NCBI RefSeq assembly: GCF_014201335.1
Contig: NZ_JACHEB010000006.1
Coordinates: forward strand, 330,976-394,975
Length of the DNA stretch: 64,000 bases
DNA from: Tunturiibacter gelidiferens
GTDB lineage: Bacteria > Acidobacteriota > Terriglobia > Terriglobales > Acidobacteriaceae
Reading direction: 5' to 3'
This document shows positions 1 to 8,235 of this stretch, piece by piece. The notes under the pieces are model-generated. The model ran no database searches. It was not told the origin of the DNA and saw only the letters and a program-made list of their open reading frames with translations. Position numbers and translations under genes: made by a program. Position 1 is the first letter of the stretch. Every line of letters starts with the position of its first letter.

Positions 1-7
1 ATCTCTC

Positions 8-1345
8 TCAGGCCTTAGCCTGCGTATCCTCCAGAGGAACGATATGACCCGCGGCGCGAAGATAACGGAAGAGATGATCCAACGGTGGCTTGGGCAAAAA
101 ATCGTCCAGCGTCATCAGATCACGATCAGCGGACTCCCGCAAAAGACCTTCGGGAAAGCCGCCAAGCGCATCGACCAACACTTCCTTCTGCATGGGAGCA
201 ACGTAGATCGTAACGTCGGTGGAGAGCAATCGGCCGAAGCCTTCCAACACGGCGCCGGGCGAAGCCTGAAACACCGTCTCTTCCATCAGATGAAGAAACA
301 TGGAGATCCAGAGAACCACCCGGATGGGCGCAGCTGTATAGCGGCGAAAGTAATTGACCGCCTGGTAGCCCTCCGGATAATTACTGACCACAACGGTGCC
401 CAAAGGCGCAAGCTGCTCGATCAGAGCCAGCAACTCCGCATTATCAGAGGCCGCGGGGCCGTCAAGATTTTGAGCATTGACTTCGAAGACACCTAACGGT
501 TCGCGGTCCGAGGGAATCCCTTCAGCCAGTAACTTCTGTCGCGCTGCCTCAATCACTTCGGGAGCAGATGGACCAGGATGGCCGTGCAAGGTACGCTGCA
601 CGATCAGTGGACGCTTGCGAAGAGGAGTAGCTGGTTCGACCACCTTAGCCTCGGAATCGAACACCAAAGCGCGGGACATGCCCGCGCGGAGCAGATTCAG
701 ACACCACAGCCGTGAGTCTGCACCAGCGAACACAGGGCCACTCAGTTCAAGAGCGTCGATCTCCAGCCGCTCAATGGATAGATCATCGAACAGCCCAGCC
801 AGAAAGGCCTCCGGCGAAGACCGCTGATGATAAGAGGCATAAATCAGATTCACCCCAAGCGTGCCGATGGCCTGCTGCTGCAGCTGCGCAGTGGAATCCC
901 CCAGATTGATGTGGAGAAGAATCTGATTCGGCTCACCACCAGGTTCGGCCTGGAAGCGGAAACCAAGCCAGCCGTGTTGTTCATTGGTTCCCTGATAGTT
1001 TCGCGTCGCGACAGTATCCGCAAAAACGAAAAATCGTGTATGTGCGCCGCGATCTTTGCCAAGCCGGGTGAGCAGAATCTCATACTCGTGATCGAGCATT
1101 GCCAGCAGGCGCTCCTTGGAAACGTAACGCGTACCAGCACCGTAGATGTCGTCGCTAACGGTCTTGTCGTATGCCGAGATGGCTTGCGCGACCGTTCCCG
1201 AGGCAGCGCCAACGCTCAAAAACCAACGCGCCACCTCCTGACCGGCTCCAATCTCAGCAAACGTCCCATAGAACGAAGCCTCCAGATTGATCGCCAACGC
1301 TTTCGCATGAATGTCGGTTGATTGCGGGAGTGTTGAGTTGGGCAC
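8..1345 (-). CDS. Conserved hypothetical protein (about 445 aa)
   Basis: I recognise this as a widely conserved bacterial family of unknown function; its members sometimes carry unconvincing transferred names such as TonB receptor or nicotinate adenylyltransferase. No signal peptide, membrane segment or catalytic motif is evident. The frame stays open to 1420, but I chose the GTG at 1345: a GGAG lies at 1352-1355 with a 6-base spacer, and the family-like stretch (NSTLPQSTDIHAKALAINL) begins right after it. A mid-protein SNYPEGYQAVNYFRRYT segment and the conserved AGQEVARWFL near the N-terminus are the most family-typical parts. It stands alone; its neighbour is also minus-strand but about 190 bp upstream. 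The family call is confident, the function unknown. Confidence 0.85.
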   Translation of the reverse strand: MPNSTLPQSTDIHAKALAINLEASFYGTFAEIGAGQEVARWFLSVGAASGTVAQAISAYDKTVSDDIYGAGTRYVSKERLLAMLDHEYEILLTRLGKDRGAHTRFFVFADTVATRNYQGTNEQHGWLGFRFQAEPGGEPNQILLHINLGDSTAQLQQQAIGTLGVNLIYASYHQRSSPEAFLAGLFDDLSIERLEIDALELSGPVFAGADSRLWCLNLLRAGMSRALVFDSEAKVVEPATPLRKRPLIVQRTLHGHPGPSAPEVIEAARQKLLAEGIPSDREPLGVFEVNAQNLDGPAASDNAELLALIEQLAPLGTVVVSNYPEGYQAVNYFRRYTAAPIRVVLWISMFLHLMEETVFQASPGAVLEGFGRLLSTDVTIYVAPMQKEVLVDALGGFPEGLLRESADRDLMTLDDFLPKPPLDHLFRYLRAAGHIVPLEDTQAKA

Positions 1346-1533
1346 AAGTGTCTCCGTTTTGCGAAATTCAGGATGGGCGCGAGTATATCGTATGCGAGCG
1401 CACGAGATTGCACTTGCCACGGCGCCCTTTCTTGAGTAGTTGGCACACCAATAGCTCAGTCAATCCACTTGAAGAAAATGTTGCGTAGGTAACGCAAGAG
1501 CCCAGTCACAGCAGCTCCCGATGTATAGATACC

Positions 1534-2172
1534 CTACCGCTTCCCTTTCTTCCACTCGTCATAAGGAATTCTCGGAATGTTCAAAAACGAATCCCGCGTC
1601 TTCACGTAAGCCCCCAGCCCATTCATCCGTCCAATCGCATGCAACTCCTCCGACAGCACATAAGGCCCCGCCGGATCGACAAACTTGTCGTCTATATAAA
1701 TCGACACCACGCGCCCCAGCACAATCCGCGACCGGCCAATCTCCATCGTCGTAAACTCTTTGCACTCGAGCGCGGCATGCGCCTGCGCAATCCGGGGCAC
1801 CTTCACGACCTGCGACGGCGCCGTCGTAAATCCAGCCATCTCCAACTCGTCGAACTCCGCCGGAAAATCCGTAGCGCAGATATTCATCTGCTGCGCGATA
1901 TCCTCGGTCACCACATTCACCACAAACTCCCCTGTCCGCCGAATATTCCGCGCCGTATCCTTCGGCACATGATCGCTCTCAGGCCGATTCATCACTCCCA
2001 TCCCGATGATCGGCGGATCGGTGCAGAGGTAGTTGTAAGAACTGAAAGGCGCAGCATTCATCCTGCCCTCATGATTCATGCTCGTCACCAGCGCAATCGG
2101 CCGAGGTGCAACCAACCCGATCAGCAGGTTATAGGTCTCACGCGCCTTTATCTTCTCAATATCAAAAATCAT
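1534..2172 (-). CDS. Flavin reductase-like FMN-binding split-barrel protein
   Basis: A 212-aa protein of the flavin reductase-like (DIM6/NTAB) split-barrel family, soluble and probably FMN-binding. The N-terminal YNLLIGLVAPRPIALVTS block followed by NAAPFSSYNYLCTDPPIIG is the typical flavin phosphate and isoalloxazine contact region, at about residues 14-57. Length is normal. Family members reduce flavin with NAD(P)H or bind FMN in small-molecule oxidoreductases; the substrate cannot be read from sequence. No signal peptide is visible. It is monocistronic as far as can be seen, with a long reading frame on the opposite strand that I regard as a shadow. Confidence 0.88.
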   Translation of the reverse strand: MIFDIEKIKARETYNLLIGLVAPRPIALVTSMNHEGRMNAAPFSSYNYLCTDPPIIGMGVMNRPESDHVPKDTARNIRRTGEFVVNVVTEDIAQQMNICATDFPAEFDELEMAGFTTAPSQVVKVPRIAQAHAALECKEFTTMEIGRSRIVLGRVVSIYIDDKFVDPAGPYVLSEELHAIGRMNGLGAYVKTRDSFLNIPRIPYDEWKKGKR

Positions 2173-2236
2173 CTCGACTCACCTGTACTCTTCAGCAGCC
2201 TAGCACCGACTCTTGCCGTTGCTTTCGCCTGCCCTC

Positions 2237-2480
2237 CTGGTTGTCATCCACGAAGCGGGCCGGTTTGCTGTTGCCTTTCTCGTTGTCATCCCCGAAGGGG
2301 ATCTGCTGTTGCCATTGCTGTGCTGTTGCTTTTCTTGTTGTCATCCCCGAAAGGGATCTGCTGTTGCCATTGCTGTTGTCGTTGTTCTTTCCGCTCCCGT
2401 CACTCGCCCCAAAACTCATATCATCCCGAGCAAAGTTGCTCACGGCACTTCGTGTGCGGCTCAGTCGAAGGGTCTCTAAG
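2237..2480. repeat. Imperfect tandem repeats with GTTGTCATCC core
   Basis: The core TTGTCATCC starts at 2241, 2283 and 2338. In the second and third copies it is followed by CCGAA(A/G)GGGATCTGCTG and TTGCCATTGCTG. From about 2410 a different TCATCCCGAGCAAAG unit ends in CAGTCGAAGG near 2465. They lie between the flavin reductase start and the methyltransferase and contain no credible gene. Such TCATCC...CGAAGG units resemble repeat elements common between acidobacterial genes (from memory, unverified). Confidence 0.6.
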
Positions 2481-2541
2481 CGCACAGCAGCCATTCAATC
2501 AGGTATCTCCACGCCGAATTGCAGCGAAATTACCAGCTATT

Positions 2542-3411
2542 ATGGGTGTCGTAGATTTGGAGGTCGTCTTGAACTTACTTGATCGTTTTCTTGTTCAGTT
2601 GGCGCATCCATTACCGTTCCGGAGGCGATTGGTTCGAAAACTCTTGAGCCAGGTAGAAATCGGGTCCTTTGAAACGCGGCTACGGGTGGGTGCGTTTCCT
2701 CGGCCTCATTATGCTATGTGCCTCTATTACGCGGCATTGCAAGCTAAACATCTCGGCTATCGTGCCATTTCGGCGGTTGAGCTGGGCGTCGCAGGCGGAA
2801 GTGGACTGCTCTGTATGTCCGAGCTTGCCAGAACTATTCACAAGGAGCTTGGAGTTGAAATCTTAGTTACTGGTTTCGATGCCGGCTCGGGTCTTCCCGA
2901 CAGTGACGATCCGCGTGATGTTAAATATTACTGGAGCGCAGGAGCGTTCCCGATGAACCGCCAAGCACTCCAGTCCCGACTTGCCGGCAGGGCGGAGCTC
3001 ATCATCGGAGATGTGGCGGATACGTGTCCGAAATGGAGCCCCTCGGCTGATGCACCGCTTGGTGTGATCGCATTCGATTTGGATATGTACACCTCAACAA
3101 TGGCGACGTTTTCGCTTCTTGAAAAAGAACGCGTGCTGCCAAGAGTATGGTGCTACTTCGACGATATCATCGACGAACCTCAGTCGTGCCTCACAGACTT
3201 TCTCGGCGAAGCAGCCGCCATTGAAGACTTCAATCGAATGCCTCAGCGCCAAGTCCTGGGGGACAATCTTTCACGAGCACGTGTATTCGGCGGATACCCA
3301 ATTGGTGAGTCTTGGCACAGGAAAATCTACCTTTATCATCGTTTCACGCACCCGCAATACAACATCTCTACCTACGATAGAAGCAGCCAGGAGCAACTAT
3401 CCTTGGTTTGA
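2542..3411 (+). CDS. Class I SAM-dependent methyltransferase, TylF/MycF-like
   Basis: About 289 aa. The SAM-binding motif I is VELGVAGGSGL at residues 79-89. Downstream, DLDMY (179-183) and a YFDDI stretch (Asp207-Asp208) resemble the acidic, metal-binding carboxylates of TylF/MycF sugar O-methyltransferases, which methylate hydroxyls of sugars in antibiotics or surface glycans. The frame is open from 1639, but the part before 2542 runs through a repeat array and antisense to the flavin reductase and has no family-like sequence, so I start at the ATG at 2542. No strong ribosome-binding site precedes it, so the start is uncertain. No glycan biosynthesis genes are adjacent, so the acceptor is unknown. 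Confidence 0.7.
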   Translation: MGVVDLEVVLNLLDRFLVQLAHPLPFRRRLVRKLLSQVEIGSFETRLRVGAFPRPHYAMCLYYAALQAKHLGYRAISAVELGVAGGSGLLCMSELARTIHKELGVEILVTGFDAGSGLPDSDDPRDVKYYWSAGAFPMNRQALQSRLAGRAELIIGDVADTCPKWSPSADAPLGVIAFDLDMYTSTMATFSLLEKERVLPRVWCYFDDIIDEPQSCLTDFLGEAAAIEDFNRMPQRQVLGDNLSRARVFGGYPIGESWHRKIYLYHRFTHPQYNISTYDRSSQEQLSLV

Positions 3412-4165
3412 CAACTTTGGATGCCGAAGGCGTCGGTTCAGCCGACGAGTGCCCGGGTGGAGAGCAGGTGAGCATGGCGATAAGTTCGACGTCCTTCCCC
3501 TGTCAGTACCGAATAGATGCAAAGCCTTCTCCGCGCGCACAACCACTTCATACAATTCCCTGTCCTGACGTCTCACTGCTAGGGCGCGACAGCCGTTGGA
3601 ATCAGGCAGACTCGAGGCTGTGGCTATTCGTGGATTCTTGCATTGCTGGAGCCTTCCTCGACAGCAGAGTGATTCGAATTCGCTTCTGAAGCATTCCAAT
3701 TGCCTGCCGCGCGAGCGGCAGTGACACTCTATTCACGCACGAGGCTTGCTCCCTTGTCGCTGTCGTTCCTTGTTACCGTTCCCCAAACCCTGTCAAGCCC
3801 CCAAACATCGAAAACCCGCGTCAAATAAGGAGAATCACGTGGCGTAGCAGTTACCCCAAATCAGATAAACTTAAAGTAACGGTTTAATAAAGACGTCGGC
3901 CAGCCAACAAGCACAGAACCATCATTCATGTTCGGCCATAAGTCGTTCAAATACAATATTTTGCAAGTAAGTCCTTTTGTTGGAATATTTTACAGGCACT
4001 ACCCCTGTCTAACCTATGCCAAACAATAGACTTACGTCCAAAATACCCCCGGGGGAGGGGGAGGGGTCGCCTCAGTCGACTAACCAGAGCTCGCCCACGA
4101 GATCGGCCCAACAAAGCCACGCACTTCACCACAACAGCCATACATCGCACCACAAATTGACCGCA
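3412..4165. other. Intergenic region without a convincing gene
   Basis: About 750 bp between two convergent genes. Short frames on both strands show no family-like sequence. It contains a G-rich run (CCCCCGGGGGAGGGGGAGGGG-type, around 4047-4068) and an AT-rich stretch at about 3935-4015. Nothing else could be supported. Confidence 0.5.
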
Positions 4166-4170
4166 AAATG

Positions 4171-4205
4171 AAAACGCCCGTGCAGCCGAAGCTGCTTCAC
4201 GGGCG
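4171..4205 (-). terminator. Rho-independent terminator of the BON-domain gene
   Basis: The stem CGCCCGTG/CACGGGCG, extended by CAGC/GCTG around a CGAA loop, spans 4175-4205. On the minus strand it is followed by TTTT (4171-4174). It lies about 60 bp past the stop of the minus-strand gene ending at 4268. Confidence 0.85.
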
Positions 4206-4267
4206 CATCGAAATCTGAGAACGAAAAAAAGGAGAGAGCCAAACAACAGCCCTCTCCCAACGACGAC

Positions 4268-5578
4268 TTAGTATGGCCGGTAGTAGCCCGGACCGTAGTA
4301 ATAGCCCGGAGGCGGCGGAGGAGGATACCTGCGGCGGAACTGCGGATCCGCTCCCACCGGAACGCCTGCGCCCAACCGGTTCAGCTCAGCCTGCGACACA
4401 GTCGTAATATCCGCCGGCTGAACCAGATGGAATACCAGGATCGCCTCAGGCGGCAACGCAGCCTCGCCTTTGCCCGAAGCGGCCGACACACCCAGACCAG
4501 CCACGCCGCCGACACCCGCGCCAACGGCAGCACCAACACCGCCTCCAGCCACACCGCCGATCAACGCACCAACTGCACCCAAACCAACGGTGTTCGCAAC
4601 CGTACTTCCAGTCTTATCGGCCCCCTGGTGCCACCAGAAATCGGTAGCAATCGGATAGACCCTGCCACCCAGAGAAACAGAATTGAGTTGCAACTTCAGC
4701 TCGCCTTTGCCCTTCAACTCGCCTGCAGTATGCACCGCAACCACGGTTCCCTGGATAGAAGCACCTCGAGGGATCGCGATCGCGCCACCAGCAACCACGT
4801 CATTCAGAACAACACCGTCAAACATCGTTCCGACCGTGGTGCTCTTGCTGTTCATCCCCTGGTTAATCCGAATTCGCAGGTTCGTTCCAACCGGCACAAC
4901 CACAGCGTCTCCACCCTTCTGCGCCACATAAGGCCGCTGCGGCGGATACTGCGGCGGGTAAGGCTGGCCATACGCCGGATACTGTCCCTGCTGCTGACCC
5001 TGATAAGGAGGCGGATATTGGCCACCTTGTTGAGGAGCCCCATAGGCTGGCGGGTACTGGCCAGCCTGCTGCCCCTGATACGGGGGTGGGTATTGGCCGG
5101 ACGTCCCCTGCGGCGCACCTGCCGCGGGCGAACTATTCGGGGCGGGAGGGCTATTTGGCGCGGGTGGATTCTGAGTTTGAGGAGGAGCAATCGAACCATC
5201 AGATTGAAGATTCGGATTCGTCCCTTGCGATGCGTCCTGGGGTTGCGACGGTTCGTTGTTGGTGACAGGCGGCACAGAGCCAACGACCAGTTGATCAACC
5301 ACCTTCACAACCCCAGCGGTATTCGAAACCAGGTGGTCTGCCAGATCACGCAACGGCTCATCACGAACGGTGCCACTCAGCGTCACTACACCGTACACGG
5401 TAGTGGAGGTGATCGCTTGATCGGCCAATTCCGGGGCACCAGCCAAAGCCTTCAGAACACTCGCTTCAATCTGGGCGTCGGGCAGGGTTGCCGCCTTTGA
5501 CTGCGCAAATCCTACACCGCCTGCCAACACCAGCCACGCCATCAAAAATGCCGCCATCGCCAACTTCGAAAAAGACAT
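4268..5578 (-). CDS. Exported BON-domain protein with P/Q/Y-rich linker and glycine zipper
   Basis: A 436-aa envelope protein. A signal peptide (MSFSKLAMAAFLMAWLVLAG, cleavage near GFAQS) is followed by one BON domain (about residues 30-95, containing the typical VVTLSGTVRDEPLRDLADH core). Then comes a roughly 110-residue low-complexity linker rich in QYPP, PPYQGQQ and Asn/Pro, a globular beta segment, and a glycine-zipper stretch (GALIGGVAGGGVGAAVGAG) near residues 340-365. The C-terminus is Tyr/Pro-rich. BON domains bind phospholipid or other envelope components. I chose the ATG at 5578, with AAGGTG 7 bases upstream, over a start at 5644 that would precede the leader. The stop is followed by a strong terminator. 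The architecture is clear, the function is not. Confidence 0.8.
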   Translation of the reverse strand: MSFSKLAMAAFLMAWLVLAGGVGFAQSKAATLPDAQIEASVLKALAGAPELADQAITSTTVYGVVTLSGTVRDEPLRDLADHLVSNTAGVVKVVDQLVVGSVPPVTNNEPSQPQDASQGTNPNLQSDGSIAPPQTQNPPAPNSPPAPNSSPAAGAPQGTSGQYPPPYQGQQAGQYPPAYGAPQQGGQYPPPYQGQQQGQYPAYGQPYPPQYPPQRPYVAQKGGDAVVVPVGTNLRIRINQGMNSKSTTVGTMFDGVVLNDVVAGGAIAIPRGASIQGTVVAVHTAGELKGKGELKLQLNSVSLGGRVYPIATDFWWHQGADKTGSTVANTVGLGAVGALIGGVAGGGVGAAVGAGVGGVAGLGVSAASGKGEAALPPEAILVFHLVQPADITTVSQAELNRLGAGVPVGADPQFRRRYPPPPPPGYYYGPGYYRPY

Positions 5579-5872
5579 GCAATTACACCTTCGGTACATA
5601 CCACACCCTCCGCTCCACCTCTGGCGCGACGCTCCATCCGCCACGCTAATACTCTATGGATGCAGACTCGGTTTTCTGAAAAAAGTTACGCTCGCCCCTA
5701 CTCGACATAGGCAAGAAAAGCGATTGTAGGCGCGGAGCTTGAGAGAGCCATCAACGAAGCACTATAAAGCTGAAGAAGAAGAGAATGCAGACGTTGTTGT
5801 CGGCTTATCTCGTATCGAAGAAAAGGCTCGGGAGTCGACATCTCCTAAGCCTTTGAATATCAACATGTTCTT

Positions 5873-5949
<77 letters not shown>

Positions 5950-5983
5950 CTTTGAATATACCGTTACTTTCGACTAAGGTCAA

Positions 5984-6400
5984 TCAACACCGGAACGGAG
6001 GCACTAGCTGCGCGGCCTCAAGATTCCGTCCCCATTCAGGCTGTCCGCCATACACGTCCAAGGTGAAGGAGCCCGTGAGCTCATGTCCTATGCGTTCCTG
6101 GATTGTCTTCAGTGGGACGCGGAGAGCGTCGAGCATTACCACGTTGAAATACAGAAGGCATGAGAAGCGGCTTGCGGGATTTCCAAGGGCGAAAGCAACA
6201 TGTCATCTTGCGACGACGACGTACGTTCATGTCCCAGGGCTTGCCTCTCTTTGACGAAAAGAGGTAATCATGGCCTTTGGCTCTCTGCCGGACGATTTGC
6301 TCCCAAAGCAAAGAGACACGTTGAGGGGACAAGGCCAGCGACCGGATAGAGTTGTTCGTCTTCGGTGCCTGTTCCTTGCCGAGTCAAACGGACTGATTGA
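5984..6400 (-). pseudogene. Decayed tyrosine recombinase (integrase) C-terminal half
   Basis: Translating the minus strand in shifting frames gives a recognisable integrase catalytic domain: NNSIRSLALSPQRVSLLWE, then KGHDYLFSSKRGKPWDMN, a frameshift near 6230, and LDALRVPLKTIQERIGHEL with a following SFTLDVYG, ending in a TGA at 5984-5986. The box that normally reads HxFRH is FSCLLYF, so the catalytic His and Arg are lost; the GH and Tyr of the last box remain. No complete frame exists. It lies 35 bp from the initiator tRNA gene, on the side of the tRNA 5' end. It is a dead remnant of a mobile element or prophage. Confidence 0.8.
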
Positions 6401-6457
6401 CGGTAAGCCGTTCTCCGTCATGGTCGGTCAGTCTAAGCCCCGCAAGTTCTCCTGCCG

Positions 6458-6682
6458 TTTGAGGCAGCTTTTGGTAAAGGCATCACCATGAAGATGGCCA
6501 GACCAACATGCATAACTCATGAAACCTCTGCTAGAACGGATCGAGAAGGGATTGATCCGACGTACACCATCTCGCATCGCATCACGCTTGAGCAGGCACC
6601 TGAGACGTACAAGGTCTGGCGAGACAAGAAAGAAAATGTGACAAAGATCGTGATCGATCCCTGGTCAGACGTTGCGGCCTAG
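6458..6682 (+). pseudogene. C-terminal fragment of zinc-dependent alcohol dehydrogenase, frameshifted
   Basis: Pieces of a medium-chain zinc alcohol dehydrogenase C-terminus appear in three frames: LPFEAAFGKGITMKM, then GQTNMHN, then MKPLLERIEKG, then IDPTYTISHRITLEQAPETYK and a final KIVIDPW. Assembled, they match the last 70 or so residues of glutathione-dependent formaldehyde dehydrogenase-like enzymes. At least three single-base shifts separate them, and the N-terminal domains are gone. An apparent intact 64-aa frame at 6488-6682 is only part of this fragment. Confidence 0.8.
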
Positions 6683-6744
6683 GCAAAATACCGTTGTTGG
6701 GCATCACGCCTTTGACGCTCACTGTAATTCTGGAGATACCGAAT

Positions 6745-6872
6745 ATGAGTTCCGATAATCCGATTTCCCGCCGCGATCTCGTCACCCATCTGGGAACAGG
6801 GATGCAGTAGCTGCGATTGCTGCGGCTGTTCCTAATGCACAGGCTCAGTCGCGGAATCCGCTACCTAAGTAA
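6745..6872 (+). pseudogene. Tat leader remnant of a lost oxidoreductase
   Basis: An ATG with GGAG 9 bases upstream starts SSDNPISRRDLVTHLGTG, a twin-arginine leader. A one-base frameshift then leads to AVAAIAAAVPNAQAQSRNPLPK and a stop. Leaders of this form precede exported short-chain dehydrogenases in acidobacteria (from memory). Everything after the leader is deleted. It is another piece of the debris field between the tRNA and the ligase. Confidence 0.6.
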
Positions 6873-6916
6873 CGAGTGAATTCCTCGTGCGTTCTGGCGC
6901 TTCGAGCTCAAAAGCT

Positions 6917-6960
6917 AACCGGGTCAATGAGTGCATCGGCCTGTTATCACCCGTTGAGGT
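6917..6960 (+). repeat. Dispersed repeat, copy A
   Basis: The core is GTCAATGAGTGCATCGGCC followed by TGTTATCACCCGTTGAGGT. Related copies in the same orientation are at 25349-25393 and 27255-27290, each beside broken genes. Confidence 0.55.
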
Positions 6961-7126
6961 CGTGGAAGTGCACGGCTATCAGTAAGGGTGTTTGAGGCAA
7001 CGGGCATCAAGGGTCAAGCGCGTGGCCTGTTCGATAGACTGCTGCTCTTGTTGCTCTGTGGTCACGTTCTAAATCAGTTACACGCGCTGATTCGCCATTG
7101 GATGCGCGACGTGCATCCAACACATC

Positions 7127-8212
7127 GTGTCGCTGCCACTGCCATCGCCGATCCTGCCCATGCTCGCGAAACGGGTTGAGGAGATTCCTCCACACGCAAA
7201 GGGGTGGAGTTTCGAGCCGAAGTGGGATGGCTTTCGCACTGTGATATTCCGCAACGGCGAAGAGCTACTGATTCAGAGCCGCGACGGAAAGCCGCTTGAC
7301 CGCTACTTCCCCGAACTCCGCAAGCCCCTGCTGCAACAACTGCCGCGACGATGCGTTCTGGACGGCGAGATCGTTATCGCGCGTGAAAGCGGTCTCGACT
7401 TCGATGCGTTGACGTTACGTATTCACCCCGCGGCATCGCGTGTCAATACGCTCGCCGCACAATCCCCGGCATCGGTTGTCTTCTTCGACCTGCTTCAGCT
7501 TGCGGATCGCGATCTGCGTGACGAGCCTTTCACAGTAAGGCGCCGTGAACTCGAACGACTTCTCGTCGACGTGCAGGCCCCGCTGCATATAACGCCTGCA
7601 ACGCAGGACCGCGCCACTGCGGAGGACTGGTTCACGCGCTTTGAAGGCGCAGGCCTCGATGGTGTCATCGCCAAGGCTGTCGCGGGGCCGTATACGCCCG
7701 ACAAGCGCACCATGCTTAAGATTAAGCACGAACGAGACTGCGATTGCGTTGTCGCCGGCTTCCGCTGGCACAAAGACAATGAAGGGACTGCAATTGGTTC
7801 GCTGTTGCTGGGTCTCTACAACGACGCAGGGAATCTTCAGCACGTTGGGGTCTGTGCCAGTTTCACCGCGGCCAGACGCAGGGAGCTGGTAGATTTTCTT
7901 GCACCCTATCGCGAAGGCGCCCTGCTCGACCACCCTTGGGCAGACTGGGCCGACAAGGCGGCACACGCCAGCGGCCGCATGCCCGGCGGCCAATCGCGAT
8001 GGAACGCAGGCAAGGACCTGAGCTGGCAGCCGCTACGCATTGAGCTCGTGGTCGAGGTGGCCTACGAGCACATGCAGGGCAACCGCTTTCGCCACCTCGC
8101 CCACTTCCGGCGCTGGCGTCGTGACAAGCCAACAGGAGACTGTACCTACGAGCAGCTCGAGGTCGTTCCACCGCAGGAGCTGATGAGCATTTTCTCAGAA
8201 CGAACCTCGTGA
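7127..8212 (+). CDS. ATP-dependent DNA ligase (LigC/LigD ligase-domain type)
   Basis: A 361-aa ATP-dependent DNA ligase. The adenylation motif EPKWDGFR puts the nucleotidyl lysine at Lys32. Later motifs VLDGEIV, VVFFDLLQLADRD, GLDGVIAK and MLKIKHERDCDCVV follow in the expected order, and an OB-fold domain fills the last third. It lacks nuclease and polymerase domains, so it is a stand-alone ligase module as in LigC-type enzymes of bacterial non-homologous end joining, sealing nicks via an AMP intermediate. I kept the GTG start at 7127 because the PLPSPILPMLAKRVEEIP leader is family-typical; its ribosome-binding site is poor. It converges on the LigD-type polymerase gene, 23 bp away. No ku gene is in the window. 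Confidence 0.93.
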   Translation: MSLPLPSPILPMLAKRVEEIPPHAKGWSFEPKWDGFRTVIFRNGEELLIQSRDGKPLDRYFPELRKPLLQQLPRRCVLDGEIVIARESGLDFDALTLRIHPAASRVNTLAAQSPASVVFFDLLQLADRDLRDEPFTVRRRELERLLVDVQAPLHITPATQDRATAEDWFTRFEGAGLDGVIAKAVAGPYTPDKRTMLKIKHERDCDCVVAGFRWHKDNEGTAIGSLLLGLYNDAGNLQHVGVCASFTAARRRELVDFLAPYREGALLDHPWADWADKAAHASGRMPGGQSRWNAGKDLSWQPLRIELVVEVAYEHMQGNRFRHLAHFRRWRRDKPTGDCTYEQLEVVPPQELMSIFSERTS

Positions 8213-8235
8213 AATCGATCAACCCGAGCAGTGGT

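Noticed and set aside
1639..2541. 900-bp upstream extension of the methyltransferase frame
   Set aside because: It runs antisense to the flavin reductase and through repeats, is rich in Arg/His/Pro/Cys, and has no methyltransferase-like sequence. The homologous part begins near 2542.
4427..5500. 357-aa plus-strand frame opposite the BON protein
   Set aside because: Arg/Leu/Thr-rich and caused by the Pro/Gln/Gly repeats of the real gene on the other strand.
6488..6682. Intact 64-aa hypothetical protein
   Set aside because: Only the C-terminal part is protein-like and it belongs to an alcohol dehydrogenase tail. The beginning is out of frame.
6917..6960. GGCCTGTTATC motif as a fragment of antisense 23S rRNA
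   Set aside because: Only about 11 bases resemble the conserved 23S segment; the flanks do not match rRNA in any of the three copies.
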